From NCBI RefSeq assembly GCF_002846205.1, contig NZ_PHKV01000004.1:186001-250000 (forward strand): a stretch of 64,000 nucleotides of DNA. The letters are read 5' to 3'. Below are positions 17,041 through 25,689 of the stretch, piece by piece. The stretch is from Xanthomonas prunicola. Lineage in GTDB: Bacteria > Pseudomonadota > Gammaproteobacteria > Xanthomonadales > Xanthomonadaceae. Numbering within the stretch: the stretch's first letter is position 1; each line of letters begins with the position of its first letter. The notes under the pieces were generated by a model. The model was not told where the DNA came from. It saw only the letters and a list, made by a program, of their open reading frames with translations, and ran no database searches. The translations under genes and the position numbers were made by a program.

Positions 17041-17451
17041 TCACCTGGGTTGTGGCGTGTAACCGATGTTCCAGGGCTGCGGCTTGGTCAGGTAGCACTG
17101 AGAGTCGGCACTGATGTTGTAGCGATGCTGCTCGACTCTGGATTGTTCGTCTGCGCGGTTCCTGCCGTTGTGCTTGCCGTCGTCCCTGGACTTGCGCTTC
17201 TCTGGAAAGATCGTGACCGTGTTCGGCGACGAACGCGCGGTGATGAGTTGGCGGATCGCGGTGTCTGCGCAGGCGCGCAATGCCCCTTCCTCGCAGGGTT
17301 GCGCGGGATCGGGCATCAGGCTGGTGCAGTTCACGGTGACAAACCCGGCTGGACCGGGCCGCGGGCCACGCAAGAACTCCTGAAAGGTGGCACATCCAGC
17401 CAGGCATGCGCTGGTGCCAAGTACAACCAGAACAATGAGATGCCGGCGCAT
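17041..17451 (-). CDS. Small hypothetical lipoprotein
   Basis: This predicted lipoprotein has 136 residues from the ATG at 17451, preceded by GGAAG at a good distance; ATGs at 17460 and 17481 are alternatives. The signal peptide HLIVLVVLGTSACLAGC ends in a lipobox. The mature part has four further cysteines (NCTSL, QPCEEG, RACADT, SQCYL), so two disulfides in the periplasm are possible, and a very hydrophilic Lys/Arg/Asp stretch in the middle. No known domain was recognised. It lies alone between potI (convergent) and the divergent aldehyde dehydrogenase, so context gives no firm role. Confidence 0.7.
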   Translation of the reverse strand: MRRHLIVLVVLGTSACLAGCATFQEFLRGPRPGPAGFVTVNCTSLMPDPAQPCEEGALRACADTAIRQLITARSSPNTVTIFPEKRKSRDDGKHNGRNRADEQSRVEQHRYNISADSQCYLTKPQPWNIGYTPQPR

Positions 17452-17707
17452 CGCGGTCATCTTCCATGAATGCATTTCCAATCACGCGATGCTAGGGCAC
17501 TTTGCGCGGTTGAAACATGGGGCAGGGCAGTCCTGGTTGCGTTGTTCTGGAGCGGCATTTAGATGGCATGAAATTCGCGTTGCGCAATGAAGGTGCGGCA
17601 TTGCGTCACGGCGCCGGCAAACACAGCGTTGCAGCGATTTCAGGCGGTTGTGACGCGGCTGCAACTTTCCGGCGACTAGCATGGCGGCCTTGTTATTGGA
17701 GAACCTC

Positions 17708-19072
17708 ATGTCCTACGACACCGTCAACCCCGCTACCGGCCAGGTCGAGCACACCCAGCAGACGCTGGACGCCGCTGCCATCGAAGCGCGTCTGGCTGCA
17801 TCCGCCAAGGCATTTCCGGCCTGGGCCGCGTTGCCGCTGGGCGAGCGTGGCGCATTGCTGCGCCGGGTCGGCGAAGAGCTGACCAAGCGACGTGAGGACC
17901 TGCAACGCATCATGACTGCCGAAATGGGTAAGCTGCGCCGCGAGGCGCTGGCTGAGGTCGACAAGTGCGCGCAGGCCTGCGCGTATTACGCCGACCATGC
18001 CGCCGAGTACCTGGCGCCGCGCGATATCCCTACCGAAGCGCAATCCAGCTATGTGCGTTATGAGCCGCTGGGCTGCGTCTTCGCGGTGATGCCGTGGAAT
18101 TTTCCGTTGTGGCAGGCCTTCCGGTTTCTGGCACCAGGCCTGATGGCCGGCAACGTGTCGCTGCTCAAGCACGCCAGCAATGTGCCGCGCTGCGCCGATG
18201 CCATGAAGGAGGTGCTGGACGCCGCCGGGATTCCACCGGGCGTGTTCGATGTGCTGCATATCGATAACGACCAAGCTGCCGACGTGCTGCGCGACGACCG
18301 CATCGCCGCGGTGACGCTGACCGGCAGCGAACGTGCCGGCCGCTCGCTGGCCGCAAATGCGGGCGACCAACTGAAGAAGTGCGTGATGGAACTGGGTGGC
18401 AGCGATGCCTTCGTGGTGCTGGAAGACGCCGATCTGGACCACACCGTGCAAGCGGCCGTGCAGTCGCGCTTCGACAATAGCGGGCAGACCTGCATCGCCG
18501 CCAAGCGTTTCATTGTGGTGGACGCGATCGCCGACCAGTTCATTGAGCGCTTCGTCGCCGCGGCAGCCAAGCGTGTTCTCGGTGACCCGCAACAAGAGAG
18601 CACCACGCTGGCGCCGATGGCACGTGCCGACCTGCGCGACGAACTGCATAAGCAGGTGCAGGCCAGCGTGAAAAAGGGTGCCAAGCTCTTGCTGGGCGGC
18701 GAGCCCGTCGCCGGCTCGCATGCCGGCTATCCGGCAACGATTCTCGACAATGTCGCCCCTGGCATGCCGGCATACGACGAAGAATTCTTCGGCCCGGTCG
18801 CCTCGATTATTCGGGTTGCCGATGAAGTAGAAGCGGTGCGTGTCGCCAACGACACCACCTTCGGCCTGGGCGGCAGCGTGTGGACCGCCGACGCCAAGCG
18901 CGGCGAACGCGTCGCCCAGCAGTTGCAGTGCGGCGCGGCGTTCGTCAATTCTGTGGTCAAGAGCGATGTGCGGCTGCCGTTTGGCGGCATCAAGCGTTCA
19001 GGGTTCGGCCGCGAATTGGCAGAACACGGCATTCACGAATTTATGAATATCAAGACGATCTATGTGACTTGA
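17708..19072 (+). CDS. Succinate-semialdehyde dehydrogenase (aldehyde dehydrogenase family)
   Basis: This 454-residue aldehyde dehydrogenase starts MSYDTVNPATG at ATG 17708 behind GGAG. Motifs in order: MPWNFPLWQAFRFLAP (about 125-140), the NAD(P) loop LTGSERAGRS, catalytic Glu in MELGGSDAFVVL (about 230) and catalytic Cys in NSGQTCIAAKRF (about 263), then EEFFGPVASI. The N-terminal start and length fit Sad/GabD-type succinate-semialdehyde dehydrogenases. It would convert the semialdehyde made from GABA to succinate, closing the polyamine route encoded upstream. The missing PuuC step might also be filled by this enzyme. Substrate is inferred from family and location. Confidence 0.88.
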   Translation: MSYDTVNPATGQVEHTQQTLDAAAIEARLAASAKAFPAWAALPLGERGALLRRVGEELTKRREDLQRIMTAEMGKLRREALAEVDKCAQACAYYADHAAEYLAPRDIPTEAQSSYVRYEPLGCVFAVMPWNFPLWQAFRFLAPGLMAGNVSLLKHASNVPRCADAMKEVLDAAGIPPGVFDVLHIDNDQAADVLRDDRIAAVTLTGSERAGRSLAANAGDQLKKCVMELGGSDAFVVLEDADLDHTVQAAVQSRFDNSGQTCIAAKRFIVVDAIADQFIERFVAAAAKRVLGDPQQESTTLAPMARADLRDELHKQVQASVKKGAKLLLGGEPVAGSHAGYPATILDNVAPGMPAYDEEFFGPVASIIRVADEVEAVRVANDTTFGLGGSVWTADAKRGERVAQQLQCGAAFVNSVVKSDVRLPFGGIKRSGFGRELAEHGIHEFMNIKTIYVT

Positions 19073-19141
19073 GGACGGGTATTGGTGATTCGGGATTCGG
19101 GATTCGCAAAACCGGGATTCGCAACGGCCAGCGCGCTTCCT

Positions 19142-19175
19142 TGTCCCGTCGGGAGAACGTGCCCGAAGGGCGGAT
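19142..19175. repeat. Dispersed intergenic repeat, copy 2
   Basis: The core GGGAGAACGTGCCCGAAGGG followed by CGGATGAGGG matches the element at 6413-6450 with two or three substitutions. Its location downstream of a gene end again suggests a REP-like element. Confidence 0.6.
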
Positions 19176-19260
19176 GAGGGGATGGGCGATACATGCGAGT
19201 TGGTGGTTGCTGAAACGAACGCCTGTGAGCGCAGTGTCTGGAACGGCGGCTTCAAAGCAA

Positions 19261-19313
19261 GCGCAAGAGCTTGTGCGCCTTTCGGCGCCAGTCACTTTTG
19301 TTTTGGCAAAAGT
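19261..19313. repeat. Row of three adjacent inverted repeats
   Basis: GCGCAAG/CTTGTGCGC (imperfect, 19261-19278), GCGCC-TTTC-GGCGC (19275-19288, sharing its first bases with the previous stem) and ACTTTTG-TTTTGG-CAAAAGT (19294-19313, perfect 7-bp stem) follow one another within 53 bp. They could fold as serial stem-loops in a transcript from either strand and could serve as bidirectional ends for the two convergent genes, although no long T-run follows. Confidence 0.55.
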
Positions 19314-19514
19314 AACCATAACCCTATCGCCCGACGCGATCCGGTGCGATAACGCCGCACCGGTCCCCTGCGCTCATCGCCACACGCGGCACAGCGCCCA
19401 GACTCTCTACGCTCAGACAGGGCGCTTCTCCGGCCACGCGCGGCTCCGGTGCTCGGCTCGCTTCAGGGCGCGAGGACGCCAACAGCCAACCGCTGAAAGC
19501 GGCAAGGCAATACT

Positions 19515-19556
19515 TAGACGCTAGACGCTAGACGCTAGACGCTAGACGCTAGACGC
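19515..19556. repeat. Six perfect tandem copies of TAGACGC
   Basis: The 7-mer TAGACGC is repeated six times without a mismatch over 42 bp. It is non-coding, since the unit contains TAG and lies in a gene-free gap. Perfect short tandem arrays of this type usually vary in copy number between strains. Confidence 0.9.
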
Positions 19557-19657
19557 GATGGCGCAAGGCATGAAACACAAGCTACAAACCAGCGGTCAAC
19601 GATGCGGCGCTAACCACTTCCGCATCCCAACTCCCCAATCCCGGCCGCAACGCGGCT

Positions 19658-20659
19658 CTACAGCCATCGTGCACGCTTGAACAGGCGATACAGCACCACG
19701 CATGAGCCGACCACGCCGGCCACGAGTAGCGGATACGCATAGCGCTCGTCGAGCTCGGGCATGTGGGTGAAGTTCATCCCGTACCAGCTGGTGATGAGCG
19801 TAGGTGCGGCGAGCAGGGCGGCCCAGGCGCCGAGGCGTTTGACCGTTTCGCCTTGGGCCAGCGTCACCATCGACAGGTTCACGCTCAGTGCGGTGCCCAG
19901 CATCTCGCGCAAGGTGTCGATGGCGTCGTTGGTGCGCACGGCGTGATCGAGCACGTCGCGTAGATAGATGCCGACCTCGTCGTGGATCAGCGAGCCGGGA
20001 TTGCGCTTGAGGTGCGACAGCACGTCCTGCAGGGGCGCCACCACCAGCCGCATCTTGTTGAGTTCGCGCTTGAGCTCATACAGGCGTACCACCGTCTCGC
20101 GCTTGTAGTTGTCGGCGAAGATGTCCTTTTCCAGGCCTTCCAGCGTGTCGCGGAATTCGTCCATGATCGGCAGGTAGTTGTCGACCACGAAATCGAGCAC
20201 GCCGTACAGGCAGAACGAGGCGCCCATGCGCAGCATCGCCGGCTCGCGTTCGACCCGATGCCGCACGGGCGCATACGACAGCGACGCGCCGTGGCGCACG
20301 GTCAGCAGGAAGCGTGCACCCAAAAATGCATGCGTCTCGCCATAGCGGATGCGCTCGTTGACCAGCTGCGCCGTGTTGACCACCACGAACAGCGAATTAC
20401 CGTAGCTCTCGGCCTTGGGGCGCTGGTGCGCCTTGAGCGCATCCTCGATCGCCAGGTCGTGTAGACCGAACTCGTCCTGCAGTTTGTGCAGCACCGATTC
20501 CTGCGGTTCGTAAAGGCCGACCCAGACAAAACCATCCGGGCGCTGCAGCACATCGCTGATCTGCTCCAGGCTGATGTCGTGGCGCTTGCCGTCGCCGTCG
20601 TAGTAGGCGCAGGTGATGACGCAGGACGGATTATCGGGGTGATGGCCGTGGCTGTTCAT
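19658..20659 (-). CDS. corA: CorA-family magnesium/cobalt channel
   Basis: This 333-residue CorA protein has a large N-terminal cytoplasmic domain rich in charged residues (about 1-265). Two C-terminal membrane helices follow, with the YGMN selectivity motif at the end of the first (about 293-296) and MPEL(D) in the loop after it. It forms a pentameric Mg2+ (or Co2+/Ni2+) channel in the inner membrane. It is 15 bp downstream of the DUF4105 gene and follows corC two genes upstream, so two Mg-linked transport genes sit in one minus-strand run. ATG at 20659 is a clear start. Confidence 0.95.
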   Translation of the reverse strand: MNSHGHHPDNPSCVITCAYYDGDGKRHDISLEQISDVLQRPDGFVWVGLYEPQESVLHKLQDEFGLHDLAIEDALKAHQRPKAESYGNSLFVVVNTAQLVNERIRYGETHAFLGARFLLTVRHGASLSYAPVRHRVEREPAMLRMGASFCLYGVLDFVVDNYLPIMDEFRDTLEGLEKDIFADNYKRETVVRLYELKRELNKMRLVVAPLQDVLSHLKRNPGSLIHDEVGIYLRDVLDHAVRTNDAIDTLREMLGTALSVNLSMVTLAQGETVKRLGAWAALLAAPTLITSWYGMNFTHMPELDERYAYPLLVAGVVGSCVVLYRLFKRARWL

Positions 20660-20674
20660 GGGCGCATCCTCAGG

Positions 20675-21946
20675 TCAGTACGTGCGGACGGGCAAGTCAC
20701 GCGGCCGCAGGGCAATGGCGAGCGCGGTGTGGATCGGCAACAGCAGCATTACCCATTGCATGTTGTCCTGCGCTTGGAACGACAGCCAGTGAATCAATAG
20801 CGCCACCAGCGCACATGCCGCAACCACCCAGGACAGCACGTTGAACCAGCGGCCCGGCCGATGGCCCAACTGCCGCCGGATGCCGCCGAACCACAGCAGG
20901 ACACACAGCGGGTTGACCAGCAACAGATTGCGGTTGGCCCATGCCGATTGATGCGCAGTGAATCCCCACAGATACACCAGCAGACCGCCGCCGATGGCGC
21001 AAAATAGCCAGAACGGCAGCGCCAGTCCGGCCAGCAGACGCTGCCTGCGGCCCAAGGCCAGCACGCCGCCTGCCACGATGAGCCCGGTCAACAGCCACGG
21101 CCACCAGTGGCGCTGTTGGTCGGCCGGTTCCGGCGCAATGCGATGCGGCAGCACTACCTGCGTGGATTGCACCAACGGGCGACCGACGCTGTTGTGCACC
21201 TGGGTCAGGCTGTCAGCCAGCCGCATCGGTACGAAGGCTTCTTCCCAGCGCGACAACGGGCGGTCGGCGTACGGCCCCAGGCCCAGGTCGAAGCCCAGCC
21301 ACATCCATGGGGCGGGGGAGGCCAGGCGAATCGCTTCGCTGCGGAAGGTGTTGCCACGCGAACGTCCGGACAGTTGCGATTTGAGCGCGCCGCCCATCGC
21401 ACGGTCCAGCGTGTCGCGGACCATGGTGGCGCAGTTGGCCATGAAGTAATCGTAGTGGTAACGCGCGTTTTCCGGTTGGCTACGCACTACCAGGCCGTCG
21501 GCCAGCGCACGCGCCTGGTCTGGTGGCAGATCCAGCCACTGAATGCTGACACCTCGGCCAGCATCGCGATATTGCGACAGGTCTTCTTCCAGCGGTAGCG
21601 CGACCAAGTAGTACATCATTTCGCCGCGCGCAAACCGCGGGACGAAATCGGCCTCGCTCGGGTCGAAGAAGCCGAAGTTGTACGAGGTGGCCTGTTGCGT
21701 GCGCGGGTCGACCACCACGATGGCATCGTGGCCGAAGCGTTCGAAAAATACCTCGCCCGGCTGCATGGTCAACACGCCGATCCGTGGCGCGGGCGTGGAC
21801 GCAGTGGCGGCTTCCGGGGCGGATGCTTGCGCGAAGGCGGCCGGCGTCACCAACAGTGCCAGCAACGCGAGCAGCCAGCCTGCAGCCCAACGCCGGGCGC
21901 TGCAGCGAACGTGCGCTGCAGCAGTCATGCCATGCGACAGGTTCAA
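20675..21946 (-). CDS. DUF4105 (Lnb N-terminal periplasmic domain) membrane protein
   Basis: This 423-residue envelope protein begins with a signal peptide or anchor (about residues 20-40, ending AAFAQA). A periplasmic DUF4105 domain (about 55-250) follows, carrying FGH (His73) and NCAT (Cys172), a pair that looks like a Cys-His catalytic couple. About five membrane helices fill residues 285-420. DUF4105 was renamed after Lnb, the lipoprotein intramolecular transacylase of Enterococcus. The gene overlaps corC by four bases and sits where many proteobacteria have lnt (apolipoprotein N-acyltransferase) after corC/ybeX. A role in lipoprotein acylation is therefore conceivable but unproven; a peptidase-like role is an alternative. 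Confidence 0.82.
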   Translation of the reverse strand: MNLSHGMTAAAHVRCSARRWAAGWLLALLALLVTPAAFAQASAPEAATASTPAPRIGVLTMQPGEVFFERFGHDAIVVVDPRTQQATSYNFGFFDPSEADFVPRFARGEMMYYLVALPLEEDLSQYRDAGRGVSIQWLDLPPDQARALADGLVVRSQPENARYHYDYFMANCATMVRDTLDRAMGGALKSQLSGRSRGNTFRSEAIRLASPAPWMWLGFDLGLGPYADRPLSRWEEAFVPMRLADSLTQVHNSVGRPLVQSTQVVLPHRIAPEPADQQRHWWPWLLTGLIVAGGVLALGRRQRLLAGLALPFWLFCAIGGGLLVYLWGFTAHQSAWANRNLLLVNPLCVLLWFGGIRRQLGHRPGRWFNVLSWVVAACALVALLIHWLSFQAQDNMQWVMLLLPIHTALAIALRPRDLPVRTY

Positions 21947-22839
21947 GCGTCGTCCTGGGGGTCGGGCGGCAGAATGGTGACGTGGAAGGCGTGCACGCGC
22001 CGCGCGTCGGCCTTGGCTACGCGGAACGCAAACCGCCCCAGCGTCAGCTCTTCGCCGGTTTCGGGCAGGTGCCCGATCGCATCGGTGACCAGCCCGCCGA
22101 CAGTGTCGTACTCGTCGTCGGGGAACTCGGCCCCGAAGCGTTCGTTGAAGTCTTCGATCGGCGTCAATGCATCGACCACATAGCGTCCATCGGCCTGGAT
22201 CGCGATGAGCGAATTCTCTTCTTCGGCATCGTCGTGCTCGTCGTCGATCTCGCCGACGATCTGCTCCAGCACGTCCTCGATGGTGACCAGGCCGGCGACA
22301 CCGCCGTACTCGTCCACCACGATCGCCATGTGGTTGCGCGAGAGGCGAAATTCCTTGAGCAGGACGTTGAGCTTCTTGGACTCAGGGATCAGCACCGCCG
22401 GGCGCAACAGCTCGCGCACATTGCCAGGGCCGTTGTCGGCGACCACGCCGCGCAGCAGGTCCTTGGCCAGCAGGATGCCGAGCACTTCGTCCTTGTTCTC
22501 GCCGTGCACCGGGAAGCGCGAATGGCCGGATTCGACCACCTGCTTCATCAGGTCGATGAAACGCGCTTCCACTGGCAGCGAGACCATCTGCGAGCGCGAG
22601 ATCATCACGTCGCCCACGGTGAGCTCGGACACGGAAATCGCGCCTTCCATCATGCGCAAGGTGTCTGCGGCGATGAGACCATCCTGTTCGGCGGTCCGCA
22701 GCAAGGCGACGAGTTCGTCGCGGGTATGGGGTTCGCCAGAGAAGGCAGCGCTGAGGCGCTCGAGCCAGCTACGGCGTTTTTCCGGTGTTTCTAGGGATTG
22801 GCTACTGTCGTCTTCGGACATCGTGACGGGGAAGGGCAC
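21943..22839 (-). CDS. corC: CorC/YbeX CBS-domain protein (magnesium/cobalt efflux)
   Basis: This 298-residue cytosolic protein has paired CBS domains (about 70-190; SVSELTVGDVMISRSQMVSL and GHSRFPVHGENKDEVLGILLAKDLL) and a C-terminal CorC_HlyC domain (about 205-290). The family supports Mg/Co resistance with CorA-type transport. The gene belongs to the miaB-phoH-ybeY-corC order known in many gammaproteobacteria. It overlaps the following DUF4105 gene (ATGA). No membrane DUF21 domain is present, as expected for CorC and unlike the larger CorB-like proteins. Confidence 0.94.
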   Translation of the reverse strand: MPFPVTMSEDDSSQSLETPEKRRSWLERLSAAFSGEPHTRDELVALLRTAEQDGLIAADTLRMMEGAISVSELTVGDVMISRSQMVSLPVEARFIDLMKQVVESGHSRFPVHGENKDEVLGILLAKDLLRGVVADNGPGNVRELLRPAVLIPESKKLNVLLKEFRLSRNHMAIVVDEYGGVAGLVTIEDVLEQIVGEIDDEHDDAEEENSLIAIQADGRYVVDALTPIEDFNERFGAEFPDDEYDTVGGLVTDAIGHLPETGEELTLGRFAFRVAKADARRVHAFHVTILPPDPQDDA

Positions 22840-22916
22840 CCGGCAAACCAGGCGTTAGCCGTCAGTCTAGCAGGAAGCCGGCAAGGCGCTGTGGATGCGC
22901 CGTTGCCTGGCCTGGC

Positions 22917-23435
22917 TCAGGGCAGATCCAGGCTGTAGCCGCAGCCGACCACGGTTTTGCCGGGGTGCGATTTGACGTTGGTCACGCTCAGCACCACCGA
23001 TTCGATCATCGCCTCGCCAGTCTTGGGGTTGGTGGTGTCTTCGCTGACCAGCTCGCGCCCGTACATCACCTTCTCGGCATTATCCACGCCCAGTTCCAGG
23101 TCCAGTTGCTTGGCCAGCGGGCGTGGGTCGGGCAGGTCCAGGATCGCCATGACGCTGGCGCCGGAAAACGCGATGTGGTTGGTGCTGTGGCCGAACACGC
23201 TGATCGGCGTGTTGAGCGTGTACTCGGTCATGAACAGGTTGGACTGATCCAGCGGCGTCCAGCCCAGCGCGACTGCCTTGAGCGGGTCGGCCAGCACCGG
23301 TGCCAGCGCGCTGAAATCGCCGATACGCTGGCGGCACTCGATCAATGCCGGCAGGTCAGGGCGCACTGGCGCAGTTTGTGCCCATGCGCCGGTTGCGCTC
23401 AGCAACAGCAGGGCACCGGCAATGCAGCGACGCAT
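22917..23435 (-). CDS. Secreted hypothetical protein in the ybeY-corC interval
   Basis: This 172-residue protein has a clear Sec signal peptide (RRCIAGALLLLSATGAWAQ, cut about residue 20). Its mature domain, with two cysteines (IECRQR and VVGCGY near the two ends), could be closed by one disulfide. The start ATG at 23435 overlaps the ybeY stop (TGATG), so it is translated with ybeY. No domain was recognised. The frame is open far upstream in antisense sequence, but the overlap and signal peptide fix the start. The periplasmic location contrasts with the cytosolic products of its neighbours. Confidence 0.8.
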   Translation of the reverse strand: MRRCIAGALLLLSATGAWAQTAPVRPDLPALIECRQRIGDFSALAPVLADPLKAVALGWTPLDQSNLFMTEYTLNTPISVFGHSTNHIAFSGASVMAILDLPDPRPLAKQLDLELGVDNAEKVMYGRELVSEDTTNPKTGEAMIESVVLSVTNVKSHPGKTVVGCGYSLDLP

Positions 23436-23920
23436 CACTGGTCTCCCGCGTACGGGTCGTCGATGCCGAGGTCGGCCAGGATCTCGCGTTCGAGTTGCTC
23501 CATCGCATCGGCCTCCTTGTCGTCCTCGTGATCCCAGCCGAGCAAGTGCAAGGTGCCATGCACGGTCAGGTGTGCGTAGTGCGCGGTCAGCGATTTGCCT
23601 TGCTCGGCCGCTTCGCGCGCCACCACCGGTGCGCAGATCACCAGATCGCCCAGCAGCGGCATCTTGATGCCCTTGGGCAGACCTTCCGGCAGTTCGGCGG
23701 GGAAGCTCAGCACGTTGGTGGCGTAATCCTTGCCGCGGTAATGATGATTGAGCGAACACCCTTCCTTCTCGTCCACCACGCGGATTGCCAGATCGGCCTC
23801 GCGGATGCGTCCCTTCAGCGCAGCGGCCACCCACTTGCGAAAACTCACGGCGGACGGCAGGCCGGCGCGCGGTAGCGCGTAACTGACGGCGACGTCGAGG
23901 CGAACGGGGCCTTTGGTCAT
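23435..23920 (-). CDS. ybeY: Endoribonuclease YbeY (16S rRNA 3'-end maturation)
   Basis: This 161-residue UPF0054 metalloprotein starts [12 protein letters not shown] at ATG 23920. The zinc motif is [15 protein letters not shown] (about 115-129); the usual GYDH is GWDH here, which keeps the histidines. YbeY acts with the ribosome in rRNA processing and quality control. It follows phoH as in other bacteria, but with an extra secreted-protein gene between them. The upstream extension of the frame to 24025 does not look like protein. Confidence 0.95.
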   Translation of the reverse strand: MTKGPVRLDVAVSYALPRAGLPSAVSFRKWVAAALKGRIREADLAIRVVDEKEGCSLNHHYRGKDYATNVLSFPAELPEGLPKGIKMPLLGDLVICAPVVAREAAEQGKSLTAHYAHLTVHGTLHLLGWDHEDDKEADAMEQLEREILADLGIDDPYAGDQ

Positions 23921-24014
23921 GGGAACACGTCTGATGTGGGCAGCTGGAAGGAGTCGACAGTATCGCGCGTGTGACGCTTCGCCGCGACAAGTGGCAATGA
24001 GGCCGAGGTGGGAA

Positions 24015-24572
24015 TCATCGGACACATTCGGTCAGCGTCAGCAGTAATGGTCCGCCATCGGCGATGCGATACACGATGCTGCCGTGCGGACCATCCTGGC
24101 ATTGTGGGTCGGTATGCTGGACCGTGATCGCAGGCGCGAAGCCGCTCGGCGCGCGCGTCAACACGGCGGCCTGCCCGCGTTCGAGCAGGGCCCCGACCAG
24201 ATACATGCCGTCGCCAGACGCCTGCGCAGCGTCCACTGCGGCGCAGCCGAATCGGTCGTGGGTGTCGCCGGCTGCCGCCAATAGCGCCTGCGCCCGGTCG
24301 CCTGCGATCCAGGCTAGCCGCTGTCGTTCATTGCCTACGGGAGCGCTGGCGAAGCTGCGCCGGAACGCAGCGGCCCGCTGCAGTTCCGATTCGGGGAGAA
24401 CGATGGTGCCTTCATCGACGGAGATCGACACGCATGGCAGGGTGACGGTCTGACTGAGGGCGACGCGCTGCGGCGTGTTCGCCCTGTCCGCCGGTGATTG
24501 GGCGAAACCGGCGGGGCTAAATGCAATGCCGAGCAGGGCGGCCAGCGTCACACGGACTAGACGCCGGCTCAT
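24015..24572 (-). CDS. Secreted hypothetical protein between phoH and ybeY
   Basis: This 185-residue protein has a Sec signal peptide ([20 protein letters not shown], cut about residue 25) and four mature cysteines (LPCVS, FGCAA, PQCQDG, TECVR) that could pair. No domain recognised. The start overlaps the phoH stop by four bases, so it is co-transcribed and probably translationally coupled. It may be a lineage-specific addition to the conserved phoH-ybeY pair; its role is unknown. Confidence 0.78.
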   Translation of the reverse strand: MSRRLVRVTLAALLGIAFSPAGFAQSPADRANTPQRVALSQTVTLPCVSISVDEGTIVLPESELQRAAAFRRSFASAPVGNERQRLAWIAGDRAQALLAAAGDTHDRFGCAAVDAAQASGDGMYLVGALLERGQAAVLTRAPSGFAPAITVQHTDPQCQDGPHGSIVYRIADGGPLLLTLTECVR

Positions 24573-25555
24573 GCCGCCGGACCGGTCTCTTTGTCGATAC
24601 CGTCACGCTTTTCGTAGGCATTGACGATACGCGCCACCAGCGGATGCCGTACCACGTCGCGTGCTTCGAAGAACGTGAAGCTGACCCCGTCGACCTCGTG
24701 CAGCACCTCGATCGCATCGCGCAGGCCGGACTTGACGTGCTTGGGCAGATCGATCTGGGTGAGGTCGCCCGTCACCACCGCGGTGGAGCCGAAGCCCAAG
24801 CGGGTCAGGAACATCTTCATCTGTTCGATCGTGGTGTTCTGCGCCTCATCCAGGATCACGTATGCATCGTTGAGCGTGCGGCCGCGCATATAGGCCAGCG
24901 GCGCGATCTCGATGACGTTGCGCTCCAACAGCTTGACTACTTTTTCCACGCCCAGCATTTCATAGAGCGCATCGTAGAGCGGGCGTAGGTACGGATCGAC
25001 TTTCTGGCTGAGATCGCCCGGCAAAAACCCCAGCTTCTCGCCGGCTTCCACTGCCGGGCGCACCAGGATCAAGCGCTGCACGCGCGACTCGTTGAGCGCT
25101 TCCACCGCGCACGCCACCGCCAGGAAGGTCTTGCCGGTACCGGCCGGACCGATGCCGAAATTGATGTCGTGCGTGGCGATCGCATGCAGGTATTTGGCCT
25201 GGTTGGCGCCACGGCCACGCACGGTGCCGCGCTTGACCTTGATGGCGACATCCTGGGCCTGGTATGCGCGCTCGGCGACATGCTCGAGGTTGGCATCGTT
25301 GAGCCGCAGATGGATCGCGTGGGAGTCGAAGGTGGTGGCAGCGGCCTCTTCGTACAACGCGGTCAACAGCGACTGCGTGGCGGTGATGGCGGGCTCCGGT
25401 CCGGTGACCCGGAAGATGTTGCCGCGGTTGGCGATCTCGACGCCAAGCTTGAGTTCGATCTGGCGCAGATGTGCATCGAACGGGCCGGCCAGATTGGCCA
25501 GACGTTCGGTGTCCTCGGGTTCCAGGGTGAAGTCGCGATGTGCTGTTGCGTTCAT
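24569..25555 (-). CDS. phoH: PhoH-like ATPase (YbeZ)
   Basis: This 328-residue cytosolic P-loop protein has Walker A GPAGTGKTFLAV (about 131-142) and DEAQNTT (Walker B region, about 232-238). The N-terminal part is KH-like. PhoH/YbeZ partners YbeY in RNA metabolism. The ATG at 25555 (MNATAHRDF) gives the standard length. The 423-bp gap upstream, before the miaB stop, holds a DnaA-box cluster and must contain the promoter for phoH and the genes behind it, since it breaks the miaB-phoH transcription unit. Confidence 0.93.
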   Translation of the reverse strand: MNATAHRDFTLEPEDTERLANLAGPFDAHLRQIELKLGVEIANRGNIFRVTGPEPAITATQSLLTALYEEAAATTFDSHAIHLRLNDANLEHVAERAYQAQDVAIKVKRGTVRGRGANQAKYLHAIATHDINFGIGPAGTGKTFLAVACAVEALNESRVQRLILVRPAVEAGEKLGFLPGDLSQKVDPYLRPLYDALYEMLGVEKVVKLLERNVIEIAPLAYMRGRTLNDAYVILDEAQNTTIEQMKMFLTRLGFGSTAVVTGDLTQIDLPKHVKSGLRDAIEVLHEVDGVSFTFFEARDVVRHPLVARIVNAYEKRDGIDKETGPAA

Positions 25556-25689
25556 GATTGGATCGGACAGCGCACGCAGGTGCGCGTCGGTAGGGCGGGA
25601 TCGAAAGGGTAGCGCGCGGCACGTGATCCCACCAACACGCCAAACGGCGCGGCACCTCGGCAATGCGGCTGTTCGCAGGTGCGTGCAGG

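Larger units (their letters stand above)
19073..19657. other. 585-bp repeat-rich intergenic region
   Basis: No credible gene is seen between the dehydrogenase and corA (convergent). The region holds a dispersed repeat copy, a series of hairpins and a 7-bp tandem repeat, each listed separately, which explains its unusual composition. The apparent frame that crosses it merely continues in repeat sequence. Confidence 0.7.

Noticed and set aside
19515-19556. CRISPR-like array
   Set aside because: The unit is 7 bp with no spacers; it is a simple tandem repeat.
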